NCBI RefSeq assembly: GCF_026001925.1 | Contig: NZ_AP021870.1 | Location: 558,001 to 622,000, forward strand | Direction of reading: 5' to 3' | Length of the DNA stretch: 64,000 nt | From: Vibrio gangliei | GTDB lineage: Bacteria > Pseudomonadota > Gammaproteobacteria > Enterobacterales > Vibrionaceae | Shown here: piece by piece, positions 56,414 through 64,000 of the stretch | Layout of the letters: every line of letters begins with the position of its first letter | Numbering within the stretch: position 1 is the stretch's first letter | Translations under genes and position numbers: made by a program | Notes under the pieces: generated by a model | The model's input: only the letters and a program-made list of their open reading frames with translations | Told to the model about the DNA's origin: nothing | The model's database searches: none

Positions 56414-57400
56414 ATGTTGAAACTCAAACAACTCTTTGCGGGTGCCATATTAGCAAGTACCGCACTTTTACCAATAACAGCTGCAAACGCACAAGATTAC
56501 CCTCCTCATACAATTAATATGGTTGCTCCAGCTGGCGCAGGTGGTGGCTGGGATCTCACCATTCGCACGGTTGCGAAAACACTCAAAGACACCGGTATTG
56601 TCACTAGCAATATGCCTGTGATTAACCGTCCTGGTGGCGGTGGTGCAGTCAACCTTGCCTATATGCAAACACAAAAAGGAAAAGGCGACCTGATTTCGGT
56701 TTATTCGCCACCGATTCTGTTAACGAACCTAACTGGCCTGACGCAATACAGCTATCAAGATACGACCCCTATCGCACGTTTGATCACCGATTACGCGGCA
56801 TTTGTTGTACCAGAAAACTCAAAGTACACCTCAATTAAACAGGTAATGGATGCTCTGAAAAAAGATCCTAAATCCGTCAAAATCGGTGGTACTTCTGCAG
56901 CGGGTTCTATGGACCACATTCAATTTTTATTAGTGGCTAAAGCCGCTGGCGTCGAGAACTTACGTCAAATTGATTATGTTTCGTTTCAAGATGGCAGCTT
57001 GGTCGCACAAGCGCTTGGCGGTCACGTTGACCTCATTTCAACCGGTTTAGGTGATGTCGCAGGCTTAGTCGAAAGCGGCAAATTAAAAGCCTTAGCGCAA
57101 ACCGCAGATAAACGTGTCGGTAAAGATCAAATTTCACAAATTCCAACCGTAAAAGAAGAAGGCATTGATGTGACTTTCGAAAACTGGCGCGGACTGTTTG
57201 GCCCTAAAGACATGCCAGCCGAAGCGGTAAGCTACTGGCAAGATGCAATTCAAAAAATGGTTCAGTCATCAGAGTGGAAAGAAGCGCTAGCACGCAATGG
57301 CTGGGATGATGCTTACCAAAACGATAAAGATTTCAACGCTTTCCTAGGCAAAACAAACGAGCAATATAAAACGCTGATTAAAGAAGTGTTTGGTCGATAA
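56414..57400 (+). CDS. tctC: Tripartite tricarboxylate transporter, substrate-binding protein TctC
   Basis: Periplasmic Bug-family solute receptor, about 328 residues. The start at 56414 has AAAAGGAT upstream and opens the signal peptide MLKLKQLFAGAILASTALLP..., with cleavage near ANAQ; 56363 is in frame but adds a hydrophilic extension. Mature NMVAPAGAGGGWDLTIRTVA, NRPGGGGAVNLAYM and GGTSAAGSMDHIQFLL are the family ligand-binding loops. Citrate or a similar tricarboxylate is the likely ligand, by context. Confidence 0.93.
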   Translation: MLKLKQLFAGAILASTALLPITAANAQDYPPHTINMVAPAGAGGGWDLTIRTVAKTLKDTGIVTSNMPVINRPGGGGAVNLAYMQTQKGKGDLISVYSPPILLTNLTGLTQYSYQDTTPIARLITDYAAFVVPENSKYTSIKQVMDALKKDPKSVKIGGTSAAGSMDHIQFLLVAKAAGVENLRQIDYVSFQDGSLVAQALGGHVDLISTGLGDVAGLVESGKLKALAQTADKRVGKDQISQIPTVKEEGIDVTFENWRGLFGPKDMPAEAVSYWQDAIQKMVQSSEWKEALARNGWDDAYQNDKDFNAFLGKTNEQYKTLIKEVFGR

Positions 57401-57531
57401 TCCCCTCAAATACGACTTTCACTATTGCTCTCAAAAGGCTGTGTTTGCAGCCTTTTCTTAACGTAATTGCTATCGAGTCAACGATCCAAGCGATTCAAAT
57501 TAACGCCTATTTATTGTTTAGAGGTAACAAT

Positions 57532-58041
57532 ATGTCTCATCAGCAAGATAGATCTATCCAAAAATCAGCAAACTGGGATGGCTTAACAGGCCTATTCAGC
57601 ATTGTGTTTGGTTTAGCCTACGGCGGTTATGCCTACAACCTGCCACAACCTATGTTTGGTAATCCACTAGAAGCGATTTTTATGCCATTGGTGATTTCAG
57701 CGATTGCCATTTTTATTGGTGTATTGTTGGTGATCAAAGGTGGCATTAGCCCATCCATTGCCGCAGTCAAAGCCATGCTAAATGAGAATGCGCAACATAA
57801 AGCCAACCGCCGCAAAATCGCTATTACTTGCGTGATTTGCTTAATCTACGCCGTGACATTTGACCCACTAGGCTACGTGATCAGCACCTTTATTTTCATG
57901 TATGCCATGCTTATGGTGACTTGTGGCACCAGTGCCTGGAAGAAAAGTGCCATCATCGCTTTGGCGTTTTCAGTCGGCGTGTTTGTGACGTTTAACGAAC
58001 TGTTATCCGTCAACCTTCCTCCTTTCCCATTTTTTAATTAA
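57532..58041 (+). CDS. tctB: Tripartite tricarboxylate transporter, small membrane subunit TctB
   Basis: Small inner-membrane subunit, 169 residues, with four hydrophobic helices (WDGLTGLFSIVFGLAYGGYA, PLVISAIAIFIGVLLVI, IAITCVICLIYAVTF, and the last with SAIIALAFSVGVFVTFNELL). The C-terminal NLPPFPFFN resembles other TctB proteins. The start is set at 57532, with AGAGGT upstream. It lies between tctC and tctA. Confidence 0.9.
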   Translation: MSHQQDRSIQKSANWDGLTGLFSIVFGLAYGGYAYNLPQPMFGNPLEAIFMPLVISAIAIFIGVLLVIKGGISPSIAAVKAMLNENAQHKANRRKIAITCVICLIYAVTFDPLGYVISTFIFMYAMLMVTCGTSAWKKSAIIALAFSVGVFVTFNELLSVNLPPFPFFN

Positions 58042-58053
58042 CGGAGCTAAATC

Positions 58054-59562
58054 ATGACGGATATTTTAGCGAGTTTAATGGATGGCTTTGGCATCGCGCT
58101 CCAACCTTATTACCTCTTTTTAATCGTACTCGGCGGTATATTAGGTACGGTCATTGGCATGCTACCCGGCCTCGGCCCTGCTACTGGTGTCGCAGTATTA
58201 CTACCTATGACATTCTCGATGGGGCCAACCGCTTCTCTGATTACGATGACCGGCGTTTATATTGGCGCGATGTTTGGCGGTTCGCGCAGTTCGATTCTCA
58301 TCAATACACCGGGAGATGGCGCTGCACTGGCTGCCACCTTTGATGGTTACCCAATGGCGATGAAAGGCCGTGCAGAAGCCGCTCTTGCCATCTCAGCGAT
58401 TGCGTCCTTAATCGGCGGAACCATTGCTGCGGTATTAATGACCTTACTTGCTGAACCAGTGGCGAGCTTTGCCATTAAGTTTGGCCCTGCAGAATACTTC
58501 TTACTGATGGTAGCAGCGCTTTCCATGACGGTCTCTATGTCAAAAGGCAATATGCTGAAAGGTTTCTTGTCCATGTGTATTGGCCTTGCGATTTCAACCG
58601 TTGGTATTGATGGTCAATCTGGCTTAGAACGTTTCACTTTTGGCAGCTTAGAGTTGCAGACTGGTATTGATTTCTTAGTGGTGATCATTGGTATTTACGC
58701 CATGGGTGAAGTATTTAAGAGCTTCAAAACGCTGAGCGATGGCAGTAAAAATGTGCAAACTGAGTTCAAAAAGATTTGGATCAATAAAGAAGAATGGCAA
58801 CGTTCCAAATGGCCAATTCTGCGTAGCGCCCCCGTCGGTTTTATCATCGGGGCACTACCGGGTGCGGGCGGCACAATGGCCTCACTCATGTGTTACAACA
58901 ATGAGAAGCAACTGTCTAAAAATAAAGATGAATTTGGCAAAGGGGCGATTGAAGGCTTAGCGGCGCCAGAATCGGCCAATAACGCCGCCTCAATCGGTGC
59001 GATGATCCCTATGCTGTCACTTGGCGTTCCAGGTTCAGGTACCACTGCGGTAATGATGGGCGCACTACTCATGCTAGGCATTCAACCTGGACCATTGCTA
59101 TTTACTCAACATCCAGATACCGCTTGGGGCTTAATCGCCAGTATGTTCGTAGCTAACATCATTTTGGCTATCGTCAACATCCCTCTGGCTGGCGTATTGG
59201 TTCGCTTGCTCGCAATCCCAGCCAAAGTGCTTTATCCCATCGTACTTGGCCTTGCGTTTGTGGGGTGTTATGCAATCAGCACAGCGGTGATGGATTTCTA
59301 CATCTTAATCATTCTTGGTATTGCCGGAGTGATTATGGGCCGCGCTAATATTCCAACGGCACCCATGATCTTAGCCGCGATTGTTGGCAGCCAAATGGAA
59401 CAATCATTCCGCCAAGCATTTAGAATTTCGAACCAAGATCTGACCATTTTCTCTCAGTCAGGTATTGCGCAAATTCTTTTAGTGGTCATAGCATTATCTA
59501 TCTTGTTACCTATTTTCGGATTCATTCGTACCAAGATGACGCAAAAGCCTGTCACCAATTAA
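58054..59562 (+). CDS. tctA: Tripartite tricarboxylate transporter, large membrane subunit TctA
   Basis: Large inner-membrane subunit of 502 residues with ten to twelve helices. Family motifs are present: GTVIGMLPGLGPATGVAVLLP near residue 35, MFGGSRSSILINTPGDGAA, GALPGAGGTMASLM and GVPGSGTTAVMMGALLMLGIQPGP. It is the last gene of tctCBA, followed by a terminator and then the sensor kinase. The gene order C-B-A matches Salmonella tctCBA. Confidence 0.95.
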   Translation: MTDILASLMDGFGIALQPYYLFLIVLGGILGTVIGMLPGLGPATGVAVLLPMTFSMGPTASLITMTGVYIGAMFGGSRSSILINTPGDGAALAATFDGYPMAMKGRAEAALAISAIASLIGGTIAAVLMTLLAEPVASFAIKFGPAEYFLLMVAALSMTVSMSKGNMLKGFLSMCIGLAISTVGIDGQSGLERFTFGSLELQTGIDFLVVIIGIYAMGEVFKSFKTLSDGSKNVQTEFKKIWINKEEWQRSKWPILRSAPVGFIIGALPGAGGTMASLMCYNNEKQLSKNKDEFGKGAIEGLAAPESANNAASIGAMIPMLSLGVPGSGTTAVMMGALLMLGIQPGPLLFTQHPDTAWGLIASMFVANIILAIVNIPLAGVLVRLLAIPAKVLYPIVLGLAFVGCYAISTAVMDFYILIILGIAGVIMGRANIPTAPMILAAIVGSQMEQSFRQAFRISNQDLTIFSQSGIAQILLVVIALSILLPIFGFIRTKMTQKPVTN

Positions 59563-59603
59563 TCGTTTTTCCTTTGTAAACTTATGGGTCTTATCCGCCC
59601 CTT

Positions 59604-59633
59604 TGCCCAGACTTCGTGTTTGGGCTTTTTTTT
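59604..59633 (+). terminator. Terminator after tctA
   Basis: GCCCA (59605-59609) pairs with TGGGC (59621-59625) and the inner AC/GT extends the stem; TTTTTTTT follows. Confidence 0.85.
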
Positions 59634-59787
59634 GCATTAAGCCATGTCTAGGGTCTATTGATTTGTAAAACTTCGCCGTACTCGCACTTTTCAATAAAAC
59701 TCATTACTAAAGCTCGAAAACCGTCACTGTCTCTTTGTTTACTTTTGGTTAACATAACGCGATATTTTTTGATCATAAGTGGTAGCC

Positions 59788-61392
59788 ATGAACAAAATCG
59801 CCTTCCGGACGAAAGTTTTCTTATTGCTGTTTAGCCTATTGTGCGTCCAAGTCGCGGTGATGGTATGGCAATTCGATAGAACTTTACTCGAATCGATCAA
59901 GCATCAAGTCGGCACTCGTGCTTTAGTTCAAGCCAAAGAAATTGCCTCCGATCCTGAGCTAATAAAACAAGTCCAGCAGCGTGATATTTCAGGCATCAAA
60001 CCGCATATTGAACGGCTAGCTAAAATTTCTGATGCCAGCTTTATCGTCATCGGTGACAAGCAAGGAATACGTCTTGCTCACCCTACCCCAACCAGTGTCG
60101 GACACCCAATGCAAGGCGGGGATAACGTTGGTGTATTAGAGCGTGGCGAATCCTATGTCACGTTGCGTGAAGGTAGCCTAGGCTATGGTTTACGCGGCAA
60201 AACCCCTATTTTCGATGAAAATCATGAGATTATTGGCGTGGTATCCGTCGGCTACTTATTAAACCGTTTTGATCAATGGCTCAACAATTATATGCAGCCG
60301 CTATTAATTGAAATGGTCGTGATTCTTTTGCTTACCATGATCGCGTCTTGGGCATTCTCCCGCCACATTCAACAACAAATGAATGGCATGGAGCCGCATC
60401 AAATCGCTTTAGCCCTCAATTTACAAAAATCGATTTTAAGTTCAGTCTATGAAGGCGTGATAGCGATTGATAGCCAAGGCTACTTTCTCGCACTCAATGA
60501 TTCAGCTCGAAAAATCATCGGTACGCAGCATGATATGCATTATTTAAAAAAGCGCCAAATCATCGAATATGTTGCAAACAGTGAGTTCTTTTTCCATCAA
60601 CCTTTAGACGAAAATTTAAAAGATGAAATGATTCAGCTGAATGGACACAACTTAATTGCCAATCGAGTCGCTATTTTCAATCAGCAACAAATCATAGGCT
60701 GGGTGATCAGTTTTCGTGCCAAAGACGAAATCTATTCACTCACCACTGACCTCACTCAAATTAAGCAATACAGTGATAATTTGCGTGTTCAAAGGCACGA
60801 ATATTCTAATCGCCTAGCGACCATTTCCGGGCTTCTACAAATGGGGAAGATTGATGAAGTTCAGTCACTAATTGCGAGTGAAAACAGCAACAAGCAACAA
60901 CTGCTCGATTTTGTTCAACGTCATATTGAGCTTGATCAGGTCGCAGGTTTATTATTAGGAAAATCATTACGAGCCAAAGAGTTAGGGTTAAAACTGCAGT
61001 TAGATCCGACTTGTCAATTAAGCCATCTTAACTGCAATTTATCAGAAACCGAATTGTGCGCCATTTTAGGCAACCTGATTGAAAATGCTTTTGATAGCAC
61101 ACTGAAAAATGCCAACAGTTCACGAGTTGTGGAAGTGTTACTCTCTGATGCGGGTCAAGACTTAGTGATTGAAGTGACCGATAACGGCACGGGTATTGAT
61201 GCAGAAACCGTCGATCATATTTGGAAAAGAGGGTTTACCTGCAAACCCGATAAACACCATCACGGCATTGGTCTGTATTTAGTGAATCAATATGTGACAC
61301 AGGCAAACGGCATTGTGACCGTCAACGATGCGGAACCTCAAGGCTGTATATTTTCTGTCTTTATTCCAAACCAAGCAGATAGCCCTCAGTAA
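59788..61392 (+). CDS. CitA/DcuS-type sensor histidine kinase
   Basis: Membrane sensor of 534 residues: TM1 about residues 8-27, a periplasmic PAS-like (sCache) ligand domain about 35-165, TM2 about 171-190, a cytoplasmic PAS (SSVYEGVIAIDSQGYFLALN) about 215-310, then the SpoOB-type H-box with His337 in QRHEYSNRLATISGLL, and a HATPase domain with NLIENAFDST and GIGLYLVNQYV. The family senses citrate or C4-dicarboxylates. Placed directly after tctCBA it should sense the tricarboxylate and act on the next gene product. Salmonella uses an unrelated TctD/E pair. Confidence 0.88.
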   Translation: MNKIAFRTKVFLLLFSLLCVQVAVMVWQFDRTLLESIKHQVGTRALVQAKEIASDPELIKQVQQRDISGIKPHIERLAKISDASFIVIGDKQGIRLAHPTPTSVGHPMQGGDNVGVLERGESYVTLREGSLGYGLRGKTPIFDENHEIIGVVSVGYLLNRFDQWLNNYMQPLLIEMVVILLLTMIASWAFSRHIQQQMNGMEPHQIALALNLQKSILSSVYEGVIAIDSQGYFLALNDSARKIIGTQHDMHYLKKRQIIEYVANSEFFFHQPLDENLKDEMIQLNGHNLIANRVAIFNQQQIIGWVISFRAKDEIYSLTTDLTQIKQYSDNLRVQRHEYSNRLATISGLLQMGKIDEVQSLIASENSNKQQLLDFVQRHIELDQVAGLLLGKSLRAKELGLKLQLDPTCQLSHLNCNLSETELCAILGNLIENAFDSTLKNANSSRVVEVLLSDAGQDLVIEVTDNGTGIDAETVDHIWKRGFTCKPDKHHHGIGLYLVNQYVTQANGIVTVNDAEPQGCIFSVFIPNQADSPQ

Positions 61393-61402
61393 AGGAAAAT
61401 CC

Positions 61403-62092
61403 ATGGAACAAATTGACGTATTGATCGTTGAAGACGATAGCAAAATTGCGGAAATACATGCTGAAATGCTAAGGCAAACAACACGCTTTAATCCAGTAGG
61501 CATTGCCGAAACCTTGCAAATGGCACGCGTGATGGTGAAAGTCCATAAGCCCCATCTCATCATTTTAGATAACTACTTACCTGATGGACTTGGGATCGAT
61601 TTTTTCCGTGACATCGTGGCAGATAAAACCACCAGCAAAACTGACATTGTGTTAATTACCGCTTCAGATGAAATCGACACCGTAAAATCGGCAATGAAAC
61701 TCGGCTGTTTCGACTACCTACTAAAACCTGTGTCGTACAGTCGATTGCAAGAAACATTGGAACGTTATTTATCACTCAATAATGCTATGAAAGCTTTCGA
61801 TAATCTAGAGCAACGCCAAATTGATGACCTATTCAATATGAAGCTGCGTGATAAGCAACAAAGCCAATTGCCCAAAGGTATTGAAAGCCTCACTTTGGAT
61901 AAGATCAAACGGGTATTTTCACAAAATATTGGCACCAAATATACGGTCGATCAACTCAGCCAAGCAGTTGGTATTGGTAAAACCACTGCTCGCCGATATT
62001 TAGAATATTGCACCGCCAACGGGTTATTAACCGCAGAAAACGAATACGGTAAAGTTGGCCGACCAGAAAGAGTGTATGTGAAGCTAGAATAG
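61403..62092 (+). CDS. CitB/DcuR-type response regulator
   Basis: A 229-residue response regulator. The receiver has IVEDD (D11, D12), the phospho-acceptor D56 in IILDNYLPDG, and the conserved Lys in LLKPVSY. The C-terminal domain carries a helix-turn-helix (TVDQLSQAVGIGKTTARRYLEYC) of the CitB/DcuR type. The start at 61403 has AAAGGAAAA upstream and lies ten bases after the kinase stop, so the pair is one operon. Likely target: the tctC promoter. Confidence 0.9.
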   Translation: MEQIDVLIVEDDSKIAEIHAEMLRQTTRFNPVGIAETLQMARVMVKVHKPHLIILDNYLPDGLGIDFFRDIVADKTTSKTDIVLITASDEIDTVKSAMKLGCFDYLLKPVSYSRLQETLERYLSLNNAMKAFDNLEQRQIDDLFNMKLRDKQQSQLPKGIESLTLDKIKRVFSQNIGTKYTVDQLSQAVGIGKTTARRYLEYCTANGLLTAENEYGKVGRPERVYVKLE

Positions 62093-62152
62093 TGCACAAA
62101 TGAAACACTTTTTTGATATATTAGAACTTCATTTTCCATAGGATTTTACTCA

Positions 62153-63091
62153 ATGATGAAGCCTAATACTGACAATTTATTTACCCGCTTACCGGTTGTG
62201 TTTGCTCTCGCCATTTTATGTACCTTTTTATGGGGCAGCGCTTACCCGGCAATCAAGACAGGTTACGCTTTACTGGCTATTGAACAACATGATGTGGCTT
62301 CACAAATGGTGTTTGCTGGGCAACGTTTCTTGCTGGCAGGTTTGATCTTATTAGTTCTTGCTCGTTTGCTTAACAAACCACAGTTAAAACTTACCCTTCC
62401 AAAATTCAGCCAACTTGCAGCACTCGGCTTAACGCAAACGACGCTACAGTATATTTTCTTCTATATTGGTTTGGCTTATACGACTGGGGTTAAAGCCTCG
62501 ATTCTTAATGCGACGGGCACCTTCTTTAGTGTGTTGTTGGCGCATTTCATTTATCACAATGACCGCCTGACACATCGGAAGTTACTGGGCTGCACAGTTG
62601 GTTTCGCTGGCGTGTTCTTGGTGAACTTTAACCAATCTTTGCTTGATTTTCAGTTTAGCCTAGCTGGTGAAGGGTCTATTGTATTAGCAGCGTTCTTCTT
62701 AGCCTCAGCTTCTATCTACGGTAAGCGTTTATCGCAAAAGATGGATGCCATGCTAATGACAGGCTGGCAACTGAGTTTAGGTGGTGCAGCTTTACTATTG
62801 ATTGGCTACTTGTCAGGTGGACATAGTGGTGAGTTTCATGTCGCTAGTGTCTTATTGCTTATTTATTTGGCTTTATTGTCATCGGCTGCGTTTGCGGTTT
62901 GGAGTGTATTACTCAAATACAATCCGGTAGGAATGGTGACCATTTTTAACTTCCTTATCCCAATCTTCGGTAGCTTACTATCTGCGCTGTTTCTACATGA
63001 GAACATCTTCGAGTGGAAAAACCTTATCGCGTTAGTACTTGTTTGCTCAGGGATTTATCTGGTTACTCGCAAAGCCAAACCCGCGTTATAA
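62153..63091 (+). CDS. EamA-family (DMT superfamily) permease
   Basis: Inner-membrane protein of 312 residues with ten predicted helices and two EamA repeats. CTFLWGSAYPAIKTGYALL is the typical start of the first repeat; GVKASILNATGTFFSVLLAHF and VGMVTIFNFLIPIFGSLLSALFL are the conserved ends of the two halves. Substrates of this family (amino acids, metabolites, drugs) cannot be guessed. It is 60 bases after the response regulator and may be partly co-transcribed. Confidence 0.87.
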   Translation: MMKPNTDNLFTRLPVVFALAILCTFLWGSAYPAIKTGYALLAIEQHDVASQMVFAGQRFLLAGLILLVLARLLNKPQLKLTLPKFSQLAALGLTQTTLQYIFFYIGLAYTTGVKASILNATGTFFSVLLAHFIYHNDRLTHRKLLGCTVGFAGVFLVNFNQSLLDFQFSLAGEGSIVLAAFFLASASIYGKRLSQKMDAMLMTGWQLSLGGAALLLIGYLSGGHSGEFHVASVLLLIYLALLSSAAFAVWSVLLKYNPVGMVTIFNFLIPIFGSLLSALFLHENIFEWKNLIALVLVCSGIYLVTRKAKPAL

Positions 63092-63120
63092 CCGCATAAA
63101 AAGCAAAAGTTTACTCATTA

Positions 63121-63158
63121 GGTTGGCATTTTTCGGTCATAATCGTGAAATGCTAACC
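63121..63158 (+). terminator. Hairpin after the EamA gene
   Basis: GGTTGGCATTT (63121-63131) pairs with AAATGCTAACC (63148-63158) with one mismatch. No T-tract follows, so terminator function is doubtful. Confidence 0.4.
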
Positions 63159-63262
63159 GGCTCACAAATTCCCCTCTAGTGTGCAGAATCTCTCAAAAAT
63201 TTACGCCATACCACACCATTTCTGTTCAAGATCACATTCGGTTTAAAAATCCTTGTCACAGA

Positions 63263-63324
63263 GTGTGATCACCGCACTCATCCTCCCGCTCTACTCCCCT
63301 ACGCCTCTGGCTTTAGGAGGATGT
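63263..63324 (+). promoter_or_regulatory. MalT box array of lamB
   Basis: GTGTGATC-ACC-GCACTCATCC (63263-63283) repeats the malK module. ACTCATCCTC (63276-63285) and TCTACTCCCC (63290-63299) each match the inverted MalT consensus at 8 of 10 positions, and TTAGGAGGATGT (63313-63324) is the direct box shared with malE. Two inverted boxes followed by a direct one fit a MalT-dependent promoter. Confidence 0.72.
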
Positions 63325-63472
63325 TCAAAACCCTCGTCTGAAACATGATTACTCCATCGCTGGATGACAAAGCTAAAAACGAAATTAAGCATTCAGAGAT
63401 TCACAACCCCAGCATCAATTCAAGATGAATTCAAACGCTGGGCATGATGAAACAATATAAAGGATTGTAATT

Positions 63473-64000
63473 ATGAAGACCCTCAAAGTTTGTTTAACTG
63501 CTGCTGCAGTATCTTCTGCTCTACTCGCTTCTAGTGCAATGGCAGTTGGTGTTGATTTCCACGGTTATATGCGTGCTGGTGCTGGTGTAAGCGCACACGG
63601 TGGTGCTAACGAATCTTACGAAAAGAATAAAGTTGGTCGTCTAGGTAACGAAGACGATGTGTACGGCGAAATCCAACTTGATACCACTCCTATTAAAGCC
63701 GGTGACAGTGCAGAATTTATCGTAAGCTCAATGATCGCATACGGCTCTGATGGTTCAAACGGCTGGGAATCAGCGCGTGATGATGACAACGGTGCCGATG
63801 TTGCTCTAGCACAGTTCAACGTACAAGCTAAAGGCCTACTCGATTTCGATAAAGAAGCGGTGCTTTGGGCAGGTAAACGTTACTACCAACGTCAAGATAT
63901 CCATATCACTGACTTCTACTACTGGAACACATCTGGTGGCGCAGGCGGCGGTATTGAAAATGTGACTGTAGGCCCAGGTAAGTTATCTTTTGCCTTCATG
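63473..64000 (+). CDS. lamB: Maltoporin (partial, runs off the window)
   Basis: Outer-membrane maltodextrin channel; 176 codons are present, less than half of the usual length. The signal peptide [20 protein letters not shown]... ends AMA, and the mature start [20 protein letters not shown] matches LamB (VDFHGYARSGIG in E. coli). [44 protein letters not shown] (loop region) follow. The ribosome site is AAAGGA. MalT boxes lie 150-210 bases upstream. Confidence 0.95.
   Translation, partial: MKTLKVCLTAAAVSSALLASSAMAVGVDFHGYMRAGAGVSAHGGANESYEKNKVGRLGNEDDVYGEIQLDTTPIKAGDSAEFIVSSMIAYGSDGSNGWESARDDDNGADVALAQFNVQAKGLLDFDKEAVLWAGKRYYQRQDIHITDFYYWNTSGGAGGGIENVTVGPGKLSFAFM

Noticed and set aside
63250..63271. 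TCACAGAGTGTGA before lamB as a CRP site
   Set aside because: The half sites are in the inverted order (TCACA...TGTGA) and wrongly spaced, so it is not a CRP site.
1..64000. tRNA, rRNA, CRISPR, insertion sequence, integron or prophage
   Set aside because: None could be recognised: no cloverleaf-like clusters, no regularly spaced repeats, no transposase or integrase frames.

Overview
The window looks like a piece of a Vibrionaceae chromosome, most likely a Vibrio with moderately low G+C. This rests on protein similarity judged by eye: FabV-type enoyl-ACP reductase, SpeG, AroG, YgjP, RlmF, DkgB, and a complete MalT-controlled maltose regulon spread over several loci. Several of these genes (rbs, mal, speG, tal, lamB, chitinase, csp) sit on the second chromosome in Vibrio cholerae as I recall, so this may be the secondary replicon; that is inference. 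I see no rRNA, tRNA, CRISPR, insertion sequence, prophage or integron. Most of the window is ordinary housekeeping and sugar or organic-acid metabolism.

Layout. 1-9.4 kb: a cut-off FtsX-like permease with its ATPase (ybbP-ybbA), divergent tesA, fabV, a COG3044 ATPase, ygjP, an outer-membrane barrel and a Nudix hydrolase. 9.5-15.6 kb: the ribose operon rbsDACB-K-R, with an RbsR operator in front and an internal terminator after rbsB. 15.6-22 kb: rlmF, aroG with a TyrR-like box, a thioesterase, a DUF3833/chalcone-isomerase-like pair, a 23-residue basic microprotein gene, a cold-shock protein and lplA. 22-31 kb: an S33 peptidase, a GNAT, speG, a GH18 chitinase, tal, a broken hydrolase, ylqF and a COG0523 metallochaperone GTPase. 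31.6-36.3 kb: clcA, amtB behind a clear sigma-54 promoter, and ompA.

36.5-64 kb is dominated by maltose genes: malQ and malT divergent, malEFG divergent from malK, and lamB cut by the window end. The promoters of malQ, malE, malK and lamB share a GGAGGATG/GGAGGAGG MalT-box core. Between these blocks lie ggt (behind an attenuator-like leader), nemA-dkgB, an A+T-rich D-malate/tartrate cassette (LysR, beta-decarboxylating dehydrogenase, SLC13-type permease), the tctCBA tricarboxylate transporter with a CitA/CitB-type two-component pair, and an EamA exporter.

How the genes work together: LamB, MalEFGK and MalQ take up and process maltodextrins under MalT. RbsDACBK import and phosphorylate ribose under RbsR, and tal feeds the pentose phosphates onward. 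TctCBA with the CitA/B pair handles tricarboxylates, and the dmlA-like cassette handles D-malate or tartrate. AmtB scavenges ammonium under NtrC. The least explained parts are the ggt leader (42.64-42.87 kb), the structured region after malQ (36.54-36.73 kb), the microprotein gene at 20.0 kb, and the fused hydrolase remnant at 28.0 kb.
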